Source: Burkholderia metallica (lineage in GTDB: Bacteria > Pseudomonadota > Gammaproteobacteria > Burkholderiales > Burkholderiaceae). From it: a stretch of DNA of 64,000 nt. The translations under genes were made by a program, and so were the position numbers. The stretch lies in the NCBI RefSeq assembly GCF_902832845.1, contig NZ_CADFDB010000001.1, positions 1,116,001-1,180,000 on the forward strand, given 5' to 3'. Under the pieces are notes generated by a model. It was not told where the DNA came from. It did no database searches and saw only the letters and a program-made list of their open reading frames with translations. Below, in pieces: positions 8,515 to 17,837 of the stretch (the first letter of the stretch is position 1; each line of letters starts with the position of its first letter).

Positions 8515-9195
8515 TCATTCCGCCGTCTCCGCCTTCGCTTCCAGCAGATAACCGAGCCCGCGCAGCGTGACGATCGCGATGCCCGTGTTCTCGAGCTTCT
8601 TGCGCAGCCGGTACACGTAGATTTCGATCGCATCGGCATTCACCGACTCGTCGAGCCCGAAGATCTTCTCCGACAGCGTTTCCTTGTTGATCGCGCGGCC
8701 ATTGCGCAGGATCAGCACTTCGAGCACCGAGCGCTCGCGCGGCGTGAGCGACAGCGGCTCGCCCGCGAGGTGGAAGCTGCGGTCGATACTGTCGTACGAA
8801 AGCGGCCCGCACTCGACCCGCGAATGCTCGTGGCCGAGGCTGCGGCGGATCAGCGCGCGGGCGCGCGCCTCCAGCTCGGTCAGTTCGAACGGCTTCGCGA
8901 GATAGTCGTCGGCGCCGAGATCGAGCCCTTTCACGCGATCCTCGACCGACCCGTGCGCGGTCAGGATCAGCACCGGCACCGGATTGCGCCGTGCACGCAA
9001 GCGCCGCAGCACTTCCAGCCCGTCGAGCTTCGGCAGCCCGAGATCGAGGATCACCAGCGCGTAGTCCTGCGTGCGCAGCACGTGGTCGGCCGCCTCGCCG
9101 TCCGCCATGTGATCGACCGCGAAGCGCGCCGCGCTCAGCGCGTCGTTCAGCGACTGGGCGAGGTTCGGATTGTCTTCGACGAGCAGCACACGCAT
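8515..9195 (-). CDS. OmpR-family response regulator, TctD-like
   Basis: A 226-residue response regulator. The receiver domain has the acidic pair (VEDN), the phosphoacceptor Asp51 in VILDLGLP and the conserved Lys in DYLAKPF. A C-terminal winged-helix DNA-binding domain follows (SLTPRERSVLEVLI, then NADAIEIYVYRLRKKL). It is the upstream gene of a two-gene unit with the sensor kinase, separated from it by about 140-180 bases. Phosphotransfer from that kinase is the expected control. Confidence 0.9.
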   Translation of the reverse strand: MRVLLVEDNPNLAQSLNDALSAARFAVDHMADGEAADHVLRTQDYALVILDLGLPKLDGLEVLRRLRARRNPVPVLILTAHGSVEDRVKGLDLGADDYLAKPFELTELEARARALIRRSLGHEHSRVECGPLSYDSIDRSFHLAGEPLSLTPRERSVLEVLILRNGRAINKETLSEKIFGLDESVNADAIEIYVYRLRKKLENTGIAIVTLRGLGYLLEAKAETAE

Positions 9196-9331
9196 GGGGA
9201 TTCCGGTAAGGTCAGCGACAGGCCGCTACATTACATGATCCTTTCCACGGCGACGCCTCGCGGAAAACACGGGTTGCACAGCCGGCGCGGACACGCGTCG
9301 CGCGGGCCGGCCTTCGCTCGTCGCTCGGCAC

Positions 9332-10570
9332 TCAGCGCTCGGCGGCGGCCCCGCTGCGCGTCGCGAAGCGCGCACCGTCGCCCGCGCGCCGCCGCTCGCG
9401 CAGGCCGACCGCCACCGCCACGAACGCCACGCTCGCACCGGCCGTGACGACGATCATCGGGCGCGCGGTACCGTCCGACAGCCACGCCAGCACGCCGCCG
9501 CACGCGGCCGTGATCGCCATCTGGATAAAGAAGAACAACCCGGACGCCGTCCCGGCGATCGTCGCGTACGGCTGCATCACCGCGAACTGGCAAGCGGGAA
9601 TCGCGATCCCGACGGCGATCATCACGAAGAACATCGGCACGACGAGCGCCGCCACCGACGCCGGCGCGATCGAAGCGCCAATCCACAGCACGGCAGCGCT
9701 CGCCAGATTCACGCCGGCCGCCGCCGCGATGACCGAATCGGCCTTCCAGCGGGTGCCGGTCCGTGCGAACAGGTTCGAACCGATCAGATAACCGAGCACG
9801 GTCAGGCCGAAAATGGCGGCATACATCGGGCCGGATACGCCCCGTTGCCGCTGGAACAGCGTCGACGATTCCGCGATGAACGGGTAGTACGTGCAGTACG
9901 CGAAACTGATCGCGAGCGAGTAATGCAGGAAGCGGCGTTCGCGCAACAGGCCCGCGTAGGTCCGCAGGAGCCCCGTGCGCGGCGCTGGCCGCGCGTCGCG
10001 TTCGCGGGTCTCGGGCAGGTAGCGCAGCACCATCGCCGTCGCGAGGAGCCCGCCCGCCGCCAGCGAGCCGAACACGCCGCGCCATCCGAGCCACTCGGCC
10101 ACCGCGCTGCCGGCCATCGGCGCAATCGCCGGCGACAGCGCCATGCCGGCCGAAATCCGGCCCAGCATCGCGGCCTGTATCGCGGTCGGGAAGCGCTCGC
10201 GCACGATCACCCGGCCGATCACCGTTCCGCAGCAGCCGCCCAATGCCTGGAAGATGCGTGCGGCGACGATCGCCGCGATGCTGGTCGACCACGCGCAGGC
10301 GACGCTCGCGACCACGTACAGGCACAGGCCGCCGAGCAGGACCGGACGGCGGCCGTAACGGTCGGACAACGGCCCCGACACCAGCATCGACAGCGCATAG
10401 CCGACCATGTAGAAGGTCAGCGTGAGCTGCAACTGCGCGTCGGTGCCGTGCAGCGCGTCGGCCATCGCCGGCAGCGACGGCAGATACGCATCGATCGTGA
10501 CCCGCGGCAGGCACACGACGAGCAGCAACAGGCACAGCCAGCCCCACTGGGGTAATGAACGCGTTTTCAT
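9332..10570 (-). CDS. MFS drug-resistance transporter, Bcr/CflA type
   Basis: Twelve-helix major facilitator, about 412 residues. The loop 2-3 signature is clear (GPLSDRYGRRPVLLGG) and the helix 1 sequence VTIDAYLPSLPAMADAL is typical of Bcr/CflA multidrug exporters. The start at 10570 (MKTRSLPQW) is preferred; an in-frame ATG at 10612 adds a hydrophilic extension. It is divergently transcribed from a MocR-type regulator with about 100 bases between them, which suggests that this regulator controls it. The 136 bases downstream, up to the response regulator, hold no gene. Confidence 0.82.
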   Translation of the reverse strand: MKTRSLPQWGWLCLLLLVVCLPRVTIDAYLPSLPAMADALHGTDAQLQLTLTFYMVGYALSMLVSGPLSDRYGRRPVLLGGLCLYVVASVACAWSTSIAAIVAARIFQALGGCCGTVIGRVIVRERFPTAIQAAMLGRISAGMALSPAIAPMAGSAVAEWLGWRGVFGSLAAGGLLATAMVLRYLPETRERDARPAPRTGLLRTYAGLLRERRFLHYSLAISFAYCTYYPFIAESSTLFQRQRGVSGPMYAAIFGLTVLGYLIGSNLFARTGTRWKADSVIAAAAGVNLASAAVLWIGASIAPASVAALVVPMFFVMIAVGIAIPACQFAVMQPYATIAGTASGLFFFIQMAITAACGGVLAWLSDGTARPMIVVTAGASVAFVAVAVGLRERRRAGDGARFATRSGAAAER

Positions 10571-10671
10571 GGGGAAGCCCGTCTCCGGTCGGATTGATGT
10601 GGTCGTCAGCAATCTAAGGTCAAAGTGATATAAGCTGAAGGGCCATTAAATCCGCCACCGACTAGACCACT

Positions 10672-12153
10672 ATGCCGCGAGGCAAAGCCGCGATTCCGCT
10701 CGATCTGCCGTGCCCGGCCGGGCTGTCCACGGGCAGTCCGCAGTCGAAGCAGGACTGCATTGCCGATGCGCTGCGCGACGCGATCCTGAAGCGCCTGCTG
10801 CCCGGCGACAGCCCGCTGCCGTCCAGCCGCACGCTCGCCGCGCGCTGGGGCGTCGCCCGCGGCACCGTCGAGGCGGCGTACGACCGGCTCGGCTCGGAGG
10901 GCTATATCGCCCGCACGCAAGGGTCCGGGTCGCGGGTGTGCGCGGTGGTGCCGGACAGCTATCTGCGCGCGGCGGCGCAGTCGCGCGACACCGGCCTTCC
11001 CCGTTCCGGCCCACCCGCTGCGGCGGCGCCCGATGCCGCCGCGCCGGAACAGGGCGTGCGCCCGGGCGTGCCGTTCGTCGCACGGCTGGCCGATCCCGGC
11101 CTGCTGCCGATGCAGCAGTGGAAGAAGGCGCTCGGCGCGAGTCTGCTCGCCGCGACCACGAACGACCTCGGTGCCACGCCGGCGCAAGGCGTCGAGGCCC
11201 TGCGCGACGAAATCGCCGCGTACCTGCGGGAATACCGCGGCATCCCGTGCAATGCCGGCGACATCGTGATCACGACCGGCATCCGGCATTCGATCGATCT
11301 CGTCGCGCGCACGCTGCTCGCGCCCGGCTCGACGGTGCTGATGGAAGATCCGGGCTACGTGTCGGCCTGGCAGATCTTCACGATCGCGGGCGCGACCGTG
11401 ATCGACGTGCCGGTCGATCGGGAAGGCATCGACACGGCGTCGCTTGGCCGGCATCCCGAGGCGCGCGCGGCCTACGTGACGCCCGCGCATCAGGCGCCGC
11501 TCGGCGTCACGATGTCGGTGTCGCGCCGGCTCGAACTGCTCGACTGGGCGCAGCGCAACCGCGCGTGGATCATCGAGGACGACTACGACGGCGAATTCAG
11601 CTACCAGACCGCCCCGCTGCCGGCGCTGAAATCGCTCGACGCGTGCGATCGCGTGATCTACTGCGGCTCGTTCAACAAGACGCTGTTCTCGGGGCTGCGC
11701 ATCGGCTTCATGGTCGTGCCGGCCGAACTGCGGCCGGCGCTGTCGGCCGTGTGGCATGCGACCGCGCGCTCGGTGGGCGCGGCGCCGCAACTGGCGCTGG
11801 CCCGCTTCATCGCGCACGGCGATTTTGCGAAGCACCTGCGCGCCGCGCGTCACGCGTACCGCCAGCGACGCGACATCGTGCTCGACCAGTTGGCGAAACA
11901 CGCGCTCGGGCGGTACGCGGTGTCCGGCGAACACGCGGGCTTTCATTTCGTGCTGCGGCTACCGCCCGGTATGGACGACGCCACGTACGTCGCGCAAGCG
12001 CGGGCGGCCGGCATCGAATTGCAGCCGATCCGCGCATTCTGTCGCAGCGCGCGGTGCGAGGCGGGCGTCGTCGTCGGCTACTCGGCGCTGACGGCCGCGC
12101 ACGCGCGGCATGGCGGCCGGCTGCTCGCCAAGCTGCTCGCGCCGCCCGCATAG
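10672..12153 (+). CDS. MocR-type regulator (GntR helix-turn-helix fused to an aminotransferase-like domain)
   Basis: A 493-residue PLP-dependent regulator. The N-terminal GntR winged helix is visible (DALRDAILKRLLPGDSPLPSSRTLAARWGVARGTVEAAYDRL, about residues 26-66). A linker leads to a class I aminotransferase-fold domain with the PLP-lysine motif GSFNKTLFSGLRIGF (Lys near residue 340) and the IIEDDYDGEF motif that contacts PLP. Members include PdxR, GabR and TauR. The divergent MFS gene is the likely target. The effector is unknown. Confidence 0.85.
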   Translation: MPRGKAAIPLDLPCPAGLSTGSPQSKQDCIADALRDAILKRLLPGDSPLPSSRTLAARWGVARGTVEAAYDRLGSEGYIARTQGSGSRVCAVVPDSYLRAAAQSRDTGLPRSGPPAAAAPDAAAPEQGVRPGVPFVARLADPGLLPMQQWKKALGASLLAATTNDLGATPAQGVEALRDEIAAYLREYRGIPCNAGDIVITTGIRHSIDLVARTLLAPGSTVLMEDPGYVSAWQIFTIAGATVIDVPVDREGIDTASLGRHPEARAAYVTPAHQAPLGVTMSVSRRLELLDWAQRNRAWIIEDDYDGEFSYQTAPLPALKSLDACDRVIYCGSFNKTLFSGLRIGFMVVPAELRPALSAVWHATARSVGAAPQLALARFIAHGDFAKHLRAARHAYRQRRDIVLDQLAKHALGRYAVSGEHAGFHFVLRLPPGMDDATYVAQARAAGIELQPIRAFCRSARCEAGVVVGYSALTAAHARHGGRLLAKLLAPPA

Positions 12154-12167
12154 CGGCCCTTGCCCTC

Positions 12168-12188
12168 GTTGCCGGGCCCCGCGGCAAC
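12168..12188 (+). terminator. Possible terminator after the MocR-type gene
   Basis: Inverted repeat GTTGCCG / CGGCAAC with a 7-nt loop, 15 bases after the stop codon. There is no T-run. Confidence 0.3.
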
Positions 12189-12372
12189 CCGCCTCCTTCC
12201 GTCGCCCCGATCGTGCCGCGCGCCGCGAAACGCGCGGCCGCCGCCGCTTCGACTTCGGGAAATCCATGACCCAAAGGACACGATTGTGAACAGAAATGAA
12301 AGCGGGCTGAAAGTGCGCCGCAATTAACATCCGCTCCACTCGAACAACACCTAGACGTAACTGGAGGAAGAC

Positions 12373-13473
12373 ATGCCGTTTGCACCGAAGCAGCTCGCCG
12401 CCATGCTGGCGGTCGTTCTGGGCACTGCCGCCGGCGCCGCCGCCGCGCAGGTTCCGGCCGGGTATCCGGGGAGCTACCAGGGCGTGATCGACGCCGCGAA
12501 GAAGGAAGGCAAGCTGATCGTCTACTCGACGACCGACACGGGCCTCGTGCGCCCGCTGATCAAGGACTTCGAAAGCCTGTACGGCGTGAAGGTCGAGTAC
12601 AACGACATGAACAGCACCGAGCTGTACAACCGCTACATCAGCGAGAACGCGGCGAGCAGCACCAGCGCCGACGTGCTGTGGAGCTCGGCGATGGACCTGC
12701 AGGTCAAGCTCGTCAACGACGGCCTGATGGCGTCCTACGATTCGCCCGAAAGCGCGAACGTGCCGCAATGGGCGCAGTACCAGAAGCAGGCGTACGGCAC
12801 GACGTTCGAGCCGCTCGCGATCGTCTACAACAAGCGCCTGATCCCCGAGAACGAAGTACCGAAAACGCGCGCCGACCTGATCAAGCTGCTCACGTCGCAA
12901 CCCGACCGGTTCAAGGGCAAGGTCACGACGTACGACGTCGAGAAATCGGGCGTCGGCTTCAACGCGCTGACGCAGGACGCGCACCTGAACGAGAAGGTCA
13001 CGTGGGAACTCGTGAAGGCGATCGGCGCGACCGGACCGAAGCTGCAGTCGAGCACCGGCGCGATGATGGAACGGATCTCGTCGGGCGAGAACCTGATCGG
13101 CTACAACATCATCGGTTCGTACGCATACGCGAAAGCGAAGAAGGACAAGTCGATCGGCTACGTGTTTCCGAGGGACTACACGCAGATCGTGAGCCGCCTC
13201 GCGACGATCTCGAAGAAGTCGAAGAACCCGAACGCCGCGAAGCTGTGGGTCGACTACCTTCTGTCCAAGCGCGGCCAGACGCTGATCGCGGACCAGGCGA
13301 ACCTGTATGCGATCCGCACGGACGTGACCGGCGAAACGTCGGCCGCGAGCCTCACGAAAGAACTCGGCGATTCGCTGAAGCCGATCCAGATCGGCACCGG
13401 CCTGCTCGTCTATCTCGACCAGTCGAAGCGCCTCGCTTTCCTGAAGCAATGGCAGCAGGCGATCAAGCGCTGA
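12373..13473 (+). CDS. ABC transporter periplasmic binding protein, ferric-iron type
   Basis: A 366-residue exported binding protein of the FbpA/AfuA/FutA class. A Sec signal peptide (KQLAAMLAVVLGTAAGAAAA, cleaved near residue 24) precedes the mature N-terminus. The mature chain has features of the family: GKLIVYSTTDTGLVRPLIKDFESLYGVKVEY, then SADVLWSSAMDLQ and a late GQTLIADQANLYAIRTDV. An AACTGGAGGAAG ribosome binding site lies before the ATG. It is the first gene of a three-gene importer with a porin behind it. Ferric iron is the family default, but phosphonate and sugar-phosphate relatives exist, so the ligand is inferred. Confidence 0.82.
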   Translation: MPFAPKQLAAMLAVVLGTAAGAAAAQVPAGYPGSYQGVIDAAKKEGKLIVYSTTDTGLVRPLIKDFESLYGVKVEYNDMNSTELYNRYISENAASSTSADVLWSSAMDLQVKLVNDGLMASYDSPESANVPQWAQYQKQAYGTTFEPLAIVYNKRLIPENEVPKTRADLIKLLTSQPDRFKGKVTTYDVEKSGVGFNALTQDAHLNEKVTWELVKAIGATGPKLQSSTGAMMERISSGENLIGYNIIGSYAYAKAKKDKSIGYVFPRDYTQIVSRLATISKKSKNPNAAKLWVDYLLSKRGQTLIADQANLYAIRTDVTGETSAASLTKELGDSLKPIQIGTGLLVYLDQSKRLAFLKQWQQAIKR

Positions 13474-13486
13474 TCCGCTGACTGCC

Positions 13487-13516
13487 GGCCGCCCGCCGCA
13501 CTCGGCGCGGGCGGCC
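13487..13516 (+). promoter_or_regulatory. Intra-operon hairpin after the binding-protein gene
   Basis: Perfect 10-bp stem (GGCCGCCCGC / GCGGGCGGCC) with a 10-nt loop, between the binding protein and permease genes. Such hairpins often stabilise the upstream mRNA and lower downstream expression, giving excess binding protein over membrane parts. It is followed by CCTTCCCC, not a T-run. Confidence 0.5.
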
Positions 13517-13573
13517 CCTTCCCCTTACCGACTTCCTTGAGGCGGCCATCCGGATGGCCGCAGGGGCGAACTC

Positions 13574-15346
13574 ATGCTTTCAACCAGCACACACGGAACG
13601 GCACCCACCGCTCCGCCCACCGCCGGCCCGCGCGACACGATTCCCGCGCTGCCGGTCAGCAGCCTGCAGCCGCTCGCCGGCATGCTGCGCTGGATCGTCG
13701 TTGCGGTGCTGACCGTCGCGGTCGCGCTGCCGCTCGGCTTCATCCTGTTCCAGAGCCTGCTGTCCGCGCCGTTCTTCGACGCGAACAAGACGCTCGGCAT
13801 CGAAGGCTTCCGCTTCATCTTCCACGATCCCGACTTCTGGTCGGCCGTGAAGAACTCGTTCATCATCGCCGGCGGGATGCTGTTCATCTCGATCCCGCTC
13901 GGCGGCATCCTCGCGTTCCTGATGGTGCGCACCGACCTGCCCGGCCGCCGCTGGCTCGAACCGCTGCTGCTCACGCCCGTGTTTGTGTCGCCGATGGTGC
14001 TCGCGTTCGGCTACGTGGTCGCGGCGGGCCCGGTCGGCTTCTACTCGGTGTGGTTCAAGGAACTGTTCGGAGTGCAGAACGTACCCTGGAACGTGTACTC
14101 GATCTTTGCGATCACGGTGATCGTCGGGCTCACGCACGTGCCGCACGTGTACCTGTACTCGTCGGCCGCGCTGCGCAACCTCGGCTCGGACGTCGAGGAA
14201 GCCGCGCGCGTGACGGGCGCCCGCCCGTTCCGCGTCGCACTCGACGTGAGCCTGCCGATGACGATGCCCGCGCTGCTGTTCGCCGGCGTGCTCGTGTTCT
14301 TCCTCGGCTTCGAGGTGTTCGGGCTGCCGCTCGTGCTCGGCGATCCGGAAGGCCACCTCGTGCTCGCGACCTACCTGTACAAGCTGACCAACAAGCTCGG
14401 CGTGCCGTCGTACCACCTGATGGCCGCGGTCGCGGTGTGCATCGTCGCGATCACGTTCCCGCTCGTGCTGCTGCAGCGCCGCCTGCTGAAAACGGCGAAC
14501 CGCTTCGTCACCGTGAAGGGCAAGGCCGGCCGCGCGACGGTGCTGCCGCTCGGCGTGTGGCGCTGGGTCGCGCTCGCGATCGTCGCGCTGTGGCTGATGC
14601 TGACCGTGATCGTGCCGATCTCCGGCATCGTGCTGCGCGCGTTCGTGACCAACTGGGGCGAAGGCGTCGCGCTCGCCGAGGTGCTGACGCTGTCGAACTT
14701 CATCGAGCTGTTCGAACAGGACAACCTGGTGCGCGCGATCGTCAACACGCTCGGCATCGGCGTGATCGGCGGCGCGCTCGCGGTCGGCTTCTACTCGCTC
14801 GTCGCATTTGCCGGCCACCGCCGCCCCGACTGGGCGACCAAGCTGCTCGACTATCTCGTGCTGCTGCCGCGCGCGGTGCCCGGCCTGCTCGCCGGCCTCG
14901 CGTTCCTGTGGATCTTTCTGTTCGTCCCCGGCCTGCGCGAGCTGAAGAACTCGATGTGGAGCATCTGGATCGCCTACACGGTCGTGTGGCTCGCGTACGG
15001 GATGCGGCTCATCCAGAGCGCGCTGCTGCAGGTCGGCCCGGAACTGGAGGAAGCGGGCCGCAGCGTCGGCGCGACGCGCAGCCGCGTGTCGCTCGACGTG
15101 ACGCTGCCGCTCGTGCGTTTCGGCCTGCTCGCGGCATGGCTGCTGATCTTCATGATCTTCGAGCGCGAATACTCGACGGCCGTCTACCTGCTGTCGCCCG
15201 GCACCGAAGTGATCGGCGCGCTGCTCGTGTCGCTGTGGGCGACCGGCGCCGTCGACCAGGTCGCCGCGCTTTCTGTCATCAACATTGCGATGGTCGGCGC
15301 CGGTCTCGGCGTGGCCCTGCGTTTCGGAGTGAAACTTCATGGATAA
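13574..15346 (+). CDS. ABC transporter permease, two fused transmembrane domains (FbpB-like)
   Basis: A 590-residue inner-membrane protein with two binding-protein-dependent transport domains in tandem, roughly residues 70-290 and 370-575. Each half carries the EAA loop that docks the ATPase: EEAARVTGARPFRVALDVSLPM in the first and EEAGRSVGATRSRVSLDVTLPL in the second. Fusion of two permease halves into one chain is usual for ferric importers of the FbpB type. The stop codon overlaps the start of the ATPase gene by 8 bases, which indicates coupled translation. Confidence 0.88.
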   Translation: MLSTSTHGTAPTAPPTAGPRDTIPALPVSSLQPLAGMLRWIVVAVLTVAVALPLGFILFQSLLSAPFFDANKTLGIEGFRFIFHDPDFWSAVKNSFIIAGGMLFISIPLGGILAFLMVRTDLPGRRWLEPLLLTPVFVSPMVLAFGYVVAAGPVGFYSVWFKELFGVQNVPWNVYSIFAITVIVGLTHVPHVYLYSSAALRNLGSDVEEAARVTGARPFRVALDVSLPMTMPALLFAGVLVFFLGFEVFGLPLVLGDPEGHLVLATYLYKLTNKLGVPSYHLMAAVAVCIVAITFPLVLLQRRLLKTANRFVTVKGKAGRATVLPLGVWRWVALAIVALWLMLTVIVPISGIVLRAFVTNWGEGVALAEVLTLSNFIELFEQDNLVRAIVNTLGIGVIGGALAVGFYSLVAFAGHRRPDWATKLLDYLVLLPRAVPGLLAGLAFLWIFLFVPGLRELKNSMWSIWIAYTVVWLAYGMRLIQSALLQVGPELEEAGRSVGATRSRVSLDVTLPLVRFGLLAAWLLIFMIFEREYSTAVYLLSPGTEVIGALLVSLWATGAVDQVAALSVINIAMVGAGLGVALRFGVKLHG

Positions 15347-16406
15347 GCTCATCGTCGACGACCTGCATCTCAGCTACGGCGCCAATCCGATCCTCAAGGG
15401 CGTGTCGTTCGAACTGAAGGCCGGCGAAGTCGTGTGCCTGCTCGGCGCGTCGGGCAGCGGCAAGACCACGCTGCTGCGCGCGGTGGCCGGCCTCGAACAG
15501 CCGTCCGACGGCCGTATCCAGCTCGACGACCGCGTGTTCTTCGACGGCGCGAAACGTGTCGACCTGCCCGTCGAACAGCGCTCGCTCGGCCTCGTGTTCC
15601 AGTCGTATGCGCTGTGGCCGCACCGCACCGTGGCCGACAACGTCGGCTACGGGCTGAAGCTGCGCCGCGTCGCCCCGGCCGAACAGAAGCGCCGCGTGCA
15701 GGCCGCGCTCGACCAGCTCGGCCTCGGCCATCTCGCGGAACGCTTTCCGCACCAGCTGTCGGGCGGCCAGCAACAGCGCGTCGCGATTGCGCGCGCGCTC
15801 GTCTACAACCCGCCGGTGATCCTGCTCGACGAACCGCTGTCGAACCTCGACGCGAAACTGCGCGAGGAAGCACGTGCGTGGCTGCGCGAGCTGATTGTGT
15901 CGCTCGGGCTGTCGGCCCTGTGCGTGACGCACGACCAGACCGAAGCGATGGCGATGTCCGACCGCATCCTGCTGCTGCGCAACGGCCGCATCGAGCAGGA
16001 AGGCACGCCGGCCGAGCTGTACGGCGCGCCGCGCTCGCTGTACACGGCCGAGTTCATGGGCAGCAACAACCGGATCGATGCACGCGTCGCGGCGATCGAC
16101 GGCGAACGCGTGACGCTGGCCGGCGACGGCTGGGAACTGCAGGCGCTCGCCCGCGACACGTTCGCGCCGGGCCAGGACGCGCAGGCGGTGATCCGCCTCG
16201 AACGCGTGCAGGTCGCCGACGGCCCGGGCGCGAACCGCCTGCAGGCCGATCTCGTCACGTCGATGTATCTCGGCGACCGCTGGGAATACCTGTTCCATTG
16301 CGGCGAGATGCGCCTGCGCGCGTTCGGCCACGTGCCGCGCGCGGCCGGCAAGCACTGGATCGAATTCCCGGCCAACGACTGCTGGGCGTTCGCGAAAGCG
16401 GGCTGA
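15339..16406 (+). CDS. ABC transporter ATP-binding protein (FbpC/PotA-like)
   Basis: A 355-residue ATPase. Walker A is GASGSGKTTL (about residues 38-47), the Q-loop lies in VFQSYALWPH, the signature is LSGGQQQRVAIARAL, Walker B is VILLDEPLSNLDA and the switch histidine is in CVTHDQTEA. A C-terminal TOBE-type regulatory domain follows (about residues 240-355). Its start overlaps the permease gene by 8 bases. With the binding protein and fused permease it forms a complete importer. Confidence 0.9.
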   Translation: MDKLIVDDLHLSYGANPILKGVSFELKAGEVVCLLGASGSGKTTLLRAVAGLEQPSDGRIQLDDRVFFDGAKRVDLPVEQRSLGLVFQSYALWPHRTVADNVGYGLKLRRVAPAEQKRRVQAALDQLGLGHLAERFPHQLSGGQQQRVAIARALVYNPPVILLDEPLSNLDAKLREEARAWLRELIVSLGLSALCVTHDQTEAMAMSDRILLLRNGRIEQEGTPAELYGAPRSLYTAEFMGSNNRIDARVAAIDGERVTLAGDGWELQALARDTFAPGQDAQAVIRLERVQVADGPGANRLQADLVTSMYLGDRWEYLFHCGEMRLRAFGHVPRAAGKHWIEFPANDCWAFAKAG

Positions 16407-16471
16407 CCCGGTCGCGGCGGGCGCATTGCCCGCCACCTGCGCGCTGTCCGTCACCTGTCGACACGCATGTC

Positions 16472-16497
16472 CGGCGGACGTCTTCGGGCGTCCGCCG
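16472..16497 (+). terminator. Hairpin between the ABC importer and the porin gene
   Basis: 9-bp stem CGGCGGACG / CGTCCGCCG with an 8-nt TCTTCGGG loop, 66 bases after the ATPase stop. A smaller hairpin (GGCGGGC / GCCCGCC) lies at 16416-16434. Together they could end the importer transcript or reduce read-through into the porin gene. Confidence 0.45.
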
Positions 16498-16605
16498 CGG
16501 CATGCTGCGCGCCGTATCCGCTTCATCACGCTCACCCCGGTTTACCCGGCTTCACCCTGCTTTCTGCTGTTTCACCTACTCACAAGAACCAAGGAGACAC
16601 CGTCA

Positions 16606-17697
16606 ATGAAGTCACGCGCAGAACGTTCCCTTCGCGCCGCCGTCCTGACCGGCTCGGCCGCCGTCGCCGGTCTCGCCGCGGGCGCCGCCCACGCGCAGTC
16701 GTCGGTCACGATATACGGGATCATGGATGCCGGCATCGAGTTCGCGAACCACGCGGCGCCGGAAGGCGGCAATTCGTACAAGCTCAAGTCCGGCAACAAG
16801 AACACCTCGCGCTGGGGGCTGCGCGGCGTCGAGGATCTCGGCGGCGGGCTGAAGGCCGTGTTCCGTCTCGAAAGCGGGATCGATCTCGCGAACGGCGCGT
16901 CCGACGACGGCCCCGACTCGATCTTCGGGCGCCGCGCAACCGTCGGCCTGAAGGGCAAGTGGGGCGAGATCTCGCTCGGCCGCAACTTCACCGTCACCTA
17001 CGACTACATGCTGCCGTTCGACCCGATGGGTTATTCGCAGAACTACTCGTGGGCATCGTCGTCGATGGCGACCGGCGGCCGCAAGGACGGCATGTTCACG
17101 CGTTCGTCGAACGCGGTGCGCTACGACGGCGAATTCAGCGGTTTCAAGTTCGGCGCGATGTACGGCTTCGGCAACGTCCCCGGCAGCGTGAAGACCAGTT
17201 CGAAGTACGATGCGGCGATCGGCTACGAGGGCGGCGCGTTCGGCGCGGTGGTCGCGTTCGACCGGCAGAACGGCGCGTCCGACAGCGTGACGCCGGCCGA
17301 CCCGGTCAACTACATCCAGGGGATTCATGCGGGCCTGAGCTACGACTTCGGCAATCTGAAGACGATGGCCGGCTACCGCAACTACAAGCGCACGTATCGC
17401 ACCAGCGCCGCGAACCAGTTGAGCGACATGTACTGGGTCGGTGGCTCGTACCAGTTCACGCCGACGTTCTCGTTGATCGGCGCCGTTTACCACCAGAACA
17501 TCAAGGGCGGCACGGATGCCGATCCGACGCTCGTGTCGATGCGCGCGCAGTACGCGCTGTCGAAGCGCACGGTGCTGTACGCGGCCGGCGCCTTCGCGAT
17601 CGGACAGCATGGGCAGAAGGTCGGCGTGTCGCGCGATGTCAACGGCTACGGCACCACGCAGGTCGGCGTGACGGCCGGGATTCAGCAGCGGTTCTGA
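16606..17697 (+). CDS. Outer-membrane porin (Burkholderia OmpC/Opc-type general porin)
   Basis: A 363-residue trimeric beta-barrel porin of the Gram-negative porin family. A signal peptide ends at AAHAQ (about residue 29). The mature protein starts SSVTIYGIMDAGIEF, the standard first strand of beta-proteobacterial porins. Family features include SRWGLRGVEDLGGGLKAVFRLESG, GLKGKWGEISLGRNF and the terminal Phe (GIQQRF) needed for barrel assembly. An AAGGAG site at the proper distance sets the start at 16606. It follows the ferric-type importer and could supply its substrate across the outer membrane. Confidence 0.9.
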   Translation: MKSRAERSLRAAVLTGSAAVAGLAAGAAHAQSSVTIYGIMDAGIEFANHAAPEGGNSYKLKSGNKNTSRWGLRGVEDLGGGLKAVFRLESGIDLANGASDDGPDSIFGRRATVGLKGKWGEISLGRNFTVTYDYMLPFDPMGYSQNYSWASSSMATGGRKDGMFTRSSNAVRYDGEFSGFKFGAMYGFGNVPGSVKTSSKYDAAIGYEGGAFGAVVAFDRQNGASDSVTPADPVNYIQGIHAGLSYDFGNLKTMAGYRNYKRTYRTSAANQLSDMYWVGGSYQFTPTFSLIGAVYHQNIKGGTDADPTLVSMRAQYALSKRTVLYAAGAFAIGQHGQKVGVSRDVNGYGTTQVGVTAGIQQRF

Positions 17698-17707
17698 GCC
17701 TGACGGC

Positions 17708-17738
17708 GGGTGGCGGCGCGCGCGGCGTGCCGCCACCC
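17708..17738 (+). terminator. Hairpin downstream of the porin gene
   Basis: 10-bp perfect stem GGGTGGCGGC / GCCGCCACCC with an 11-nt loop, 10 bases after the porin stop. There is no T-run. Confidence 0.5.
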
Positions 17739-17837
17739 GATCGATCGCGATTGCACGACGCGGTTCGCCGGACCTGTCGGTATCCTGAAGAAATGGCCTC
17801 CGCAAACGGCGCCGGCCAGCCGCGCGCCGTCGCTTCG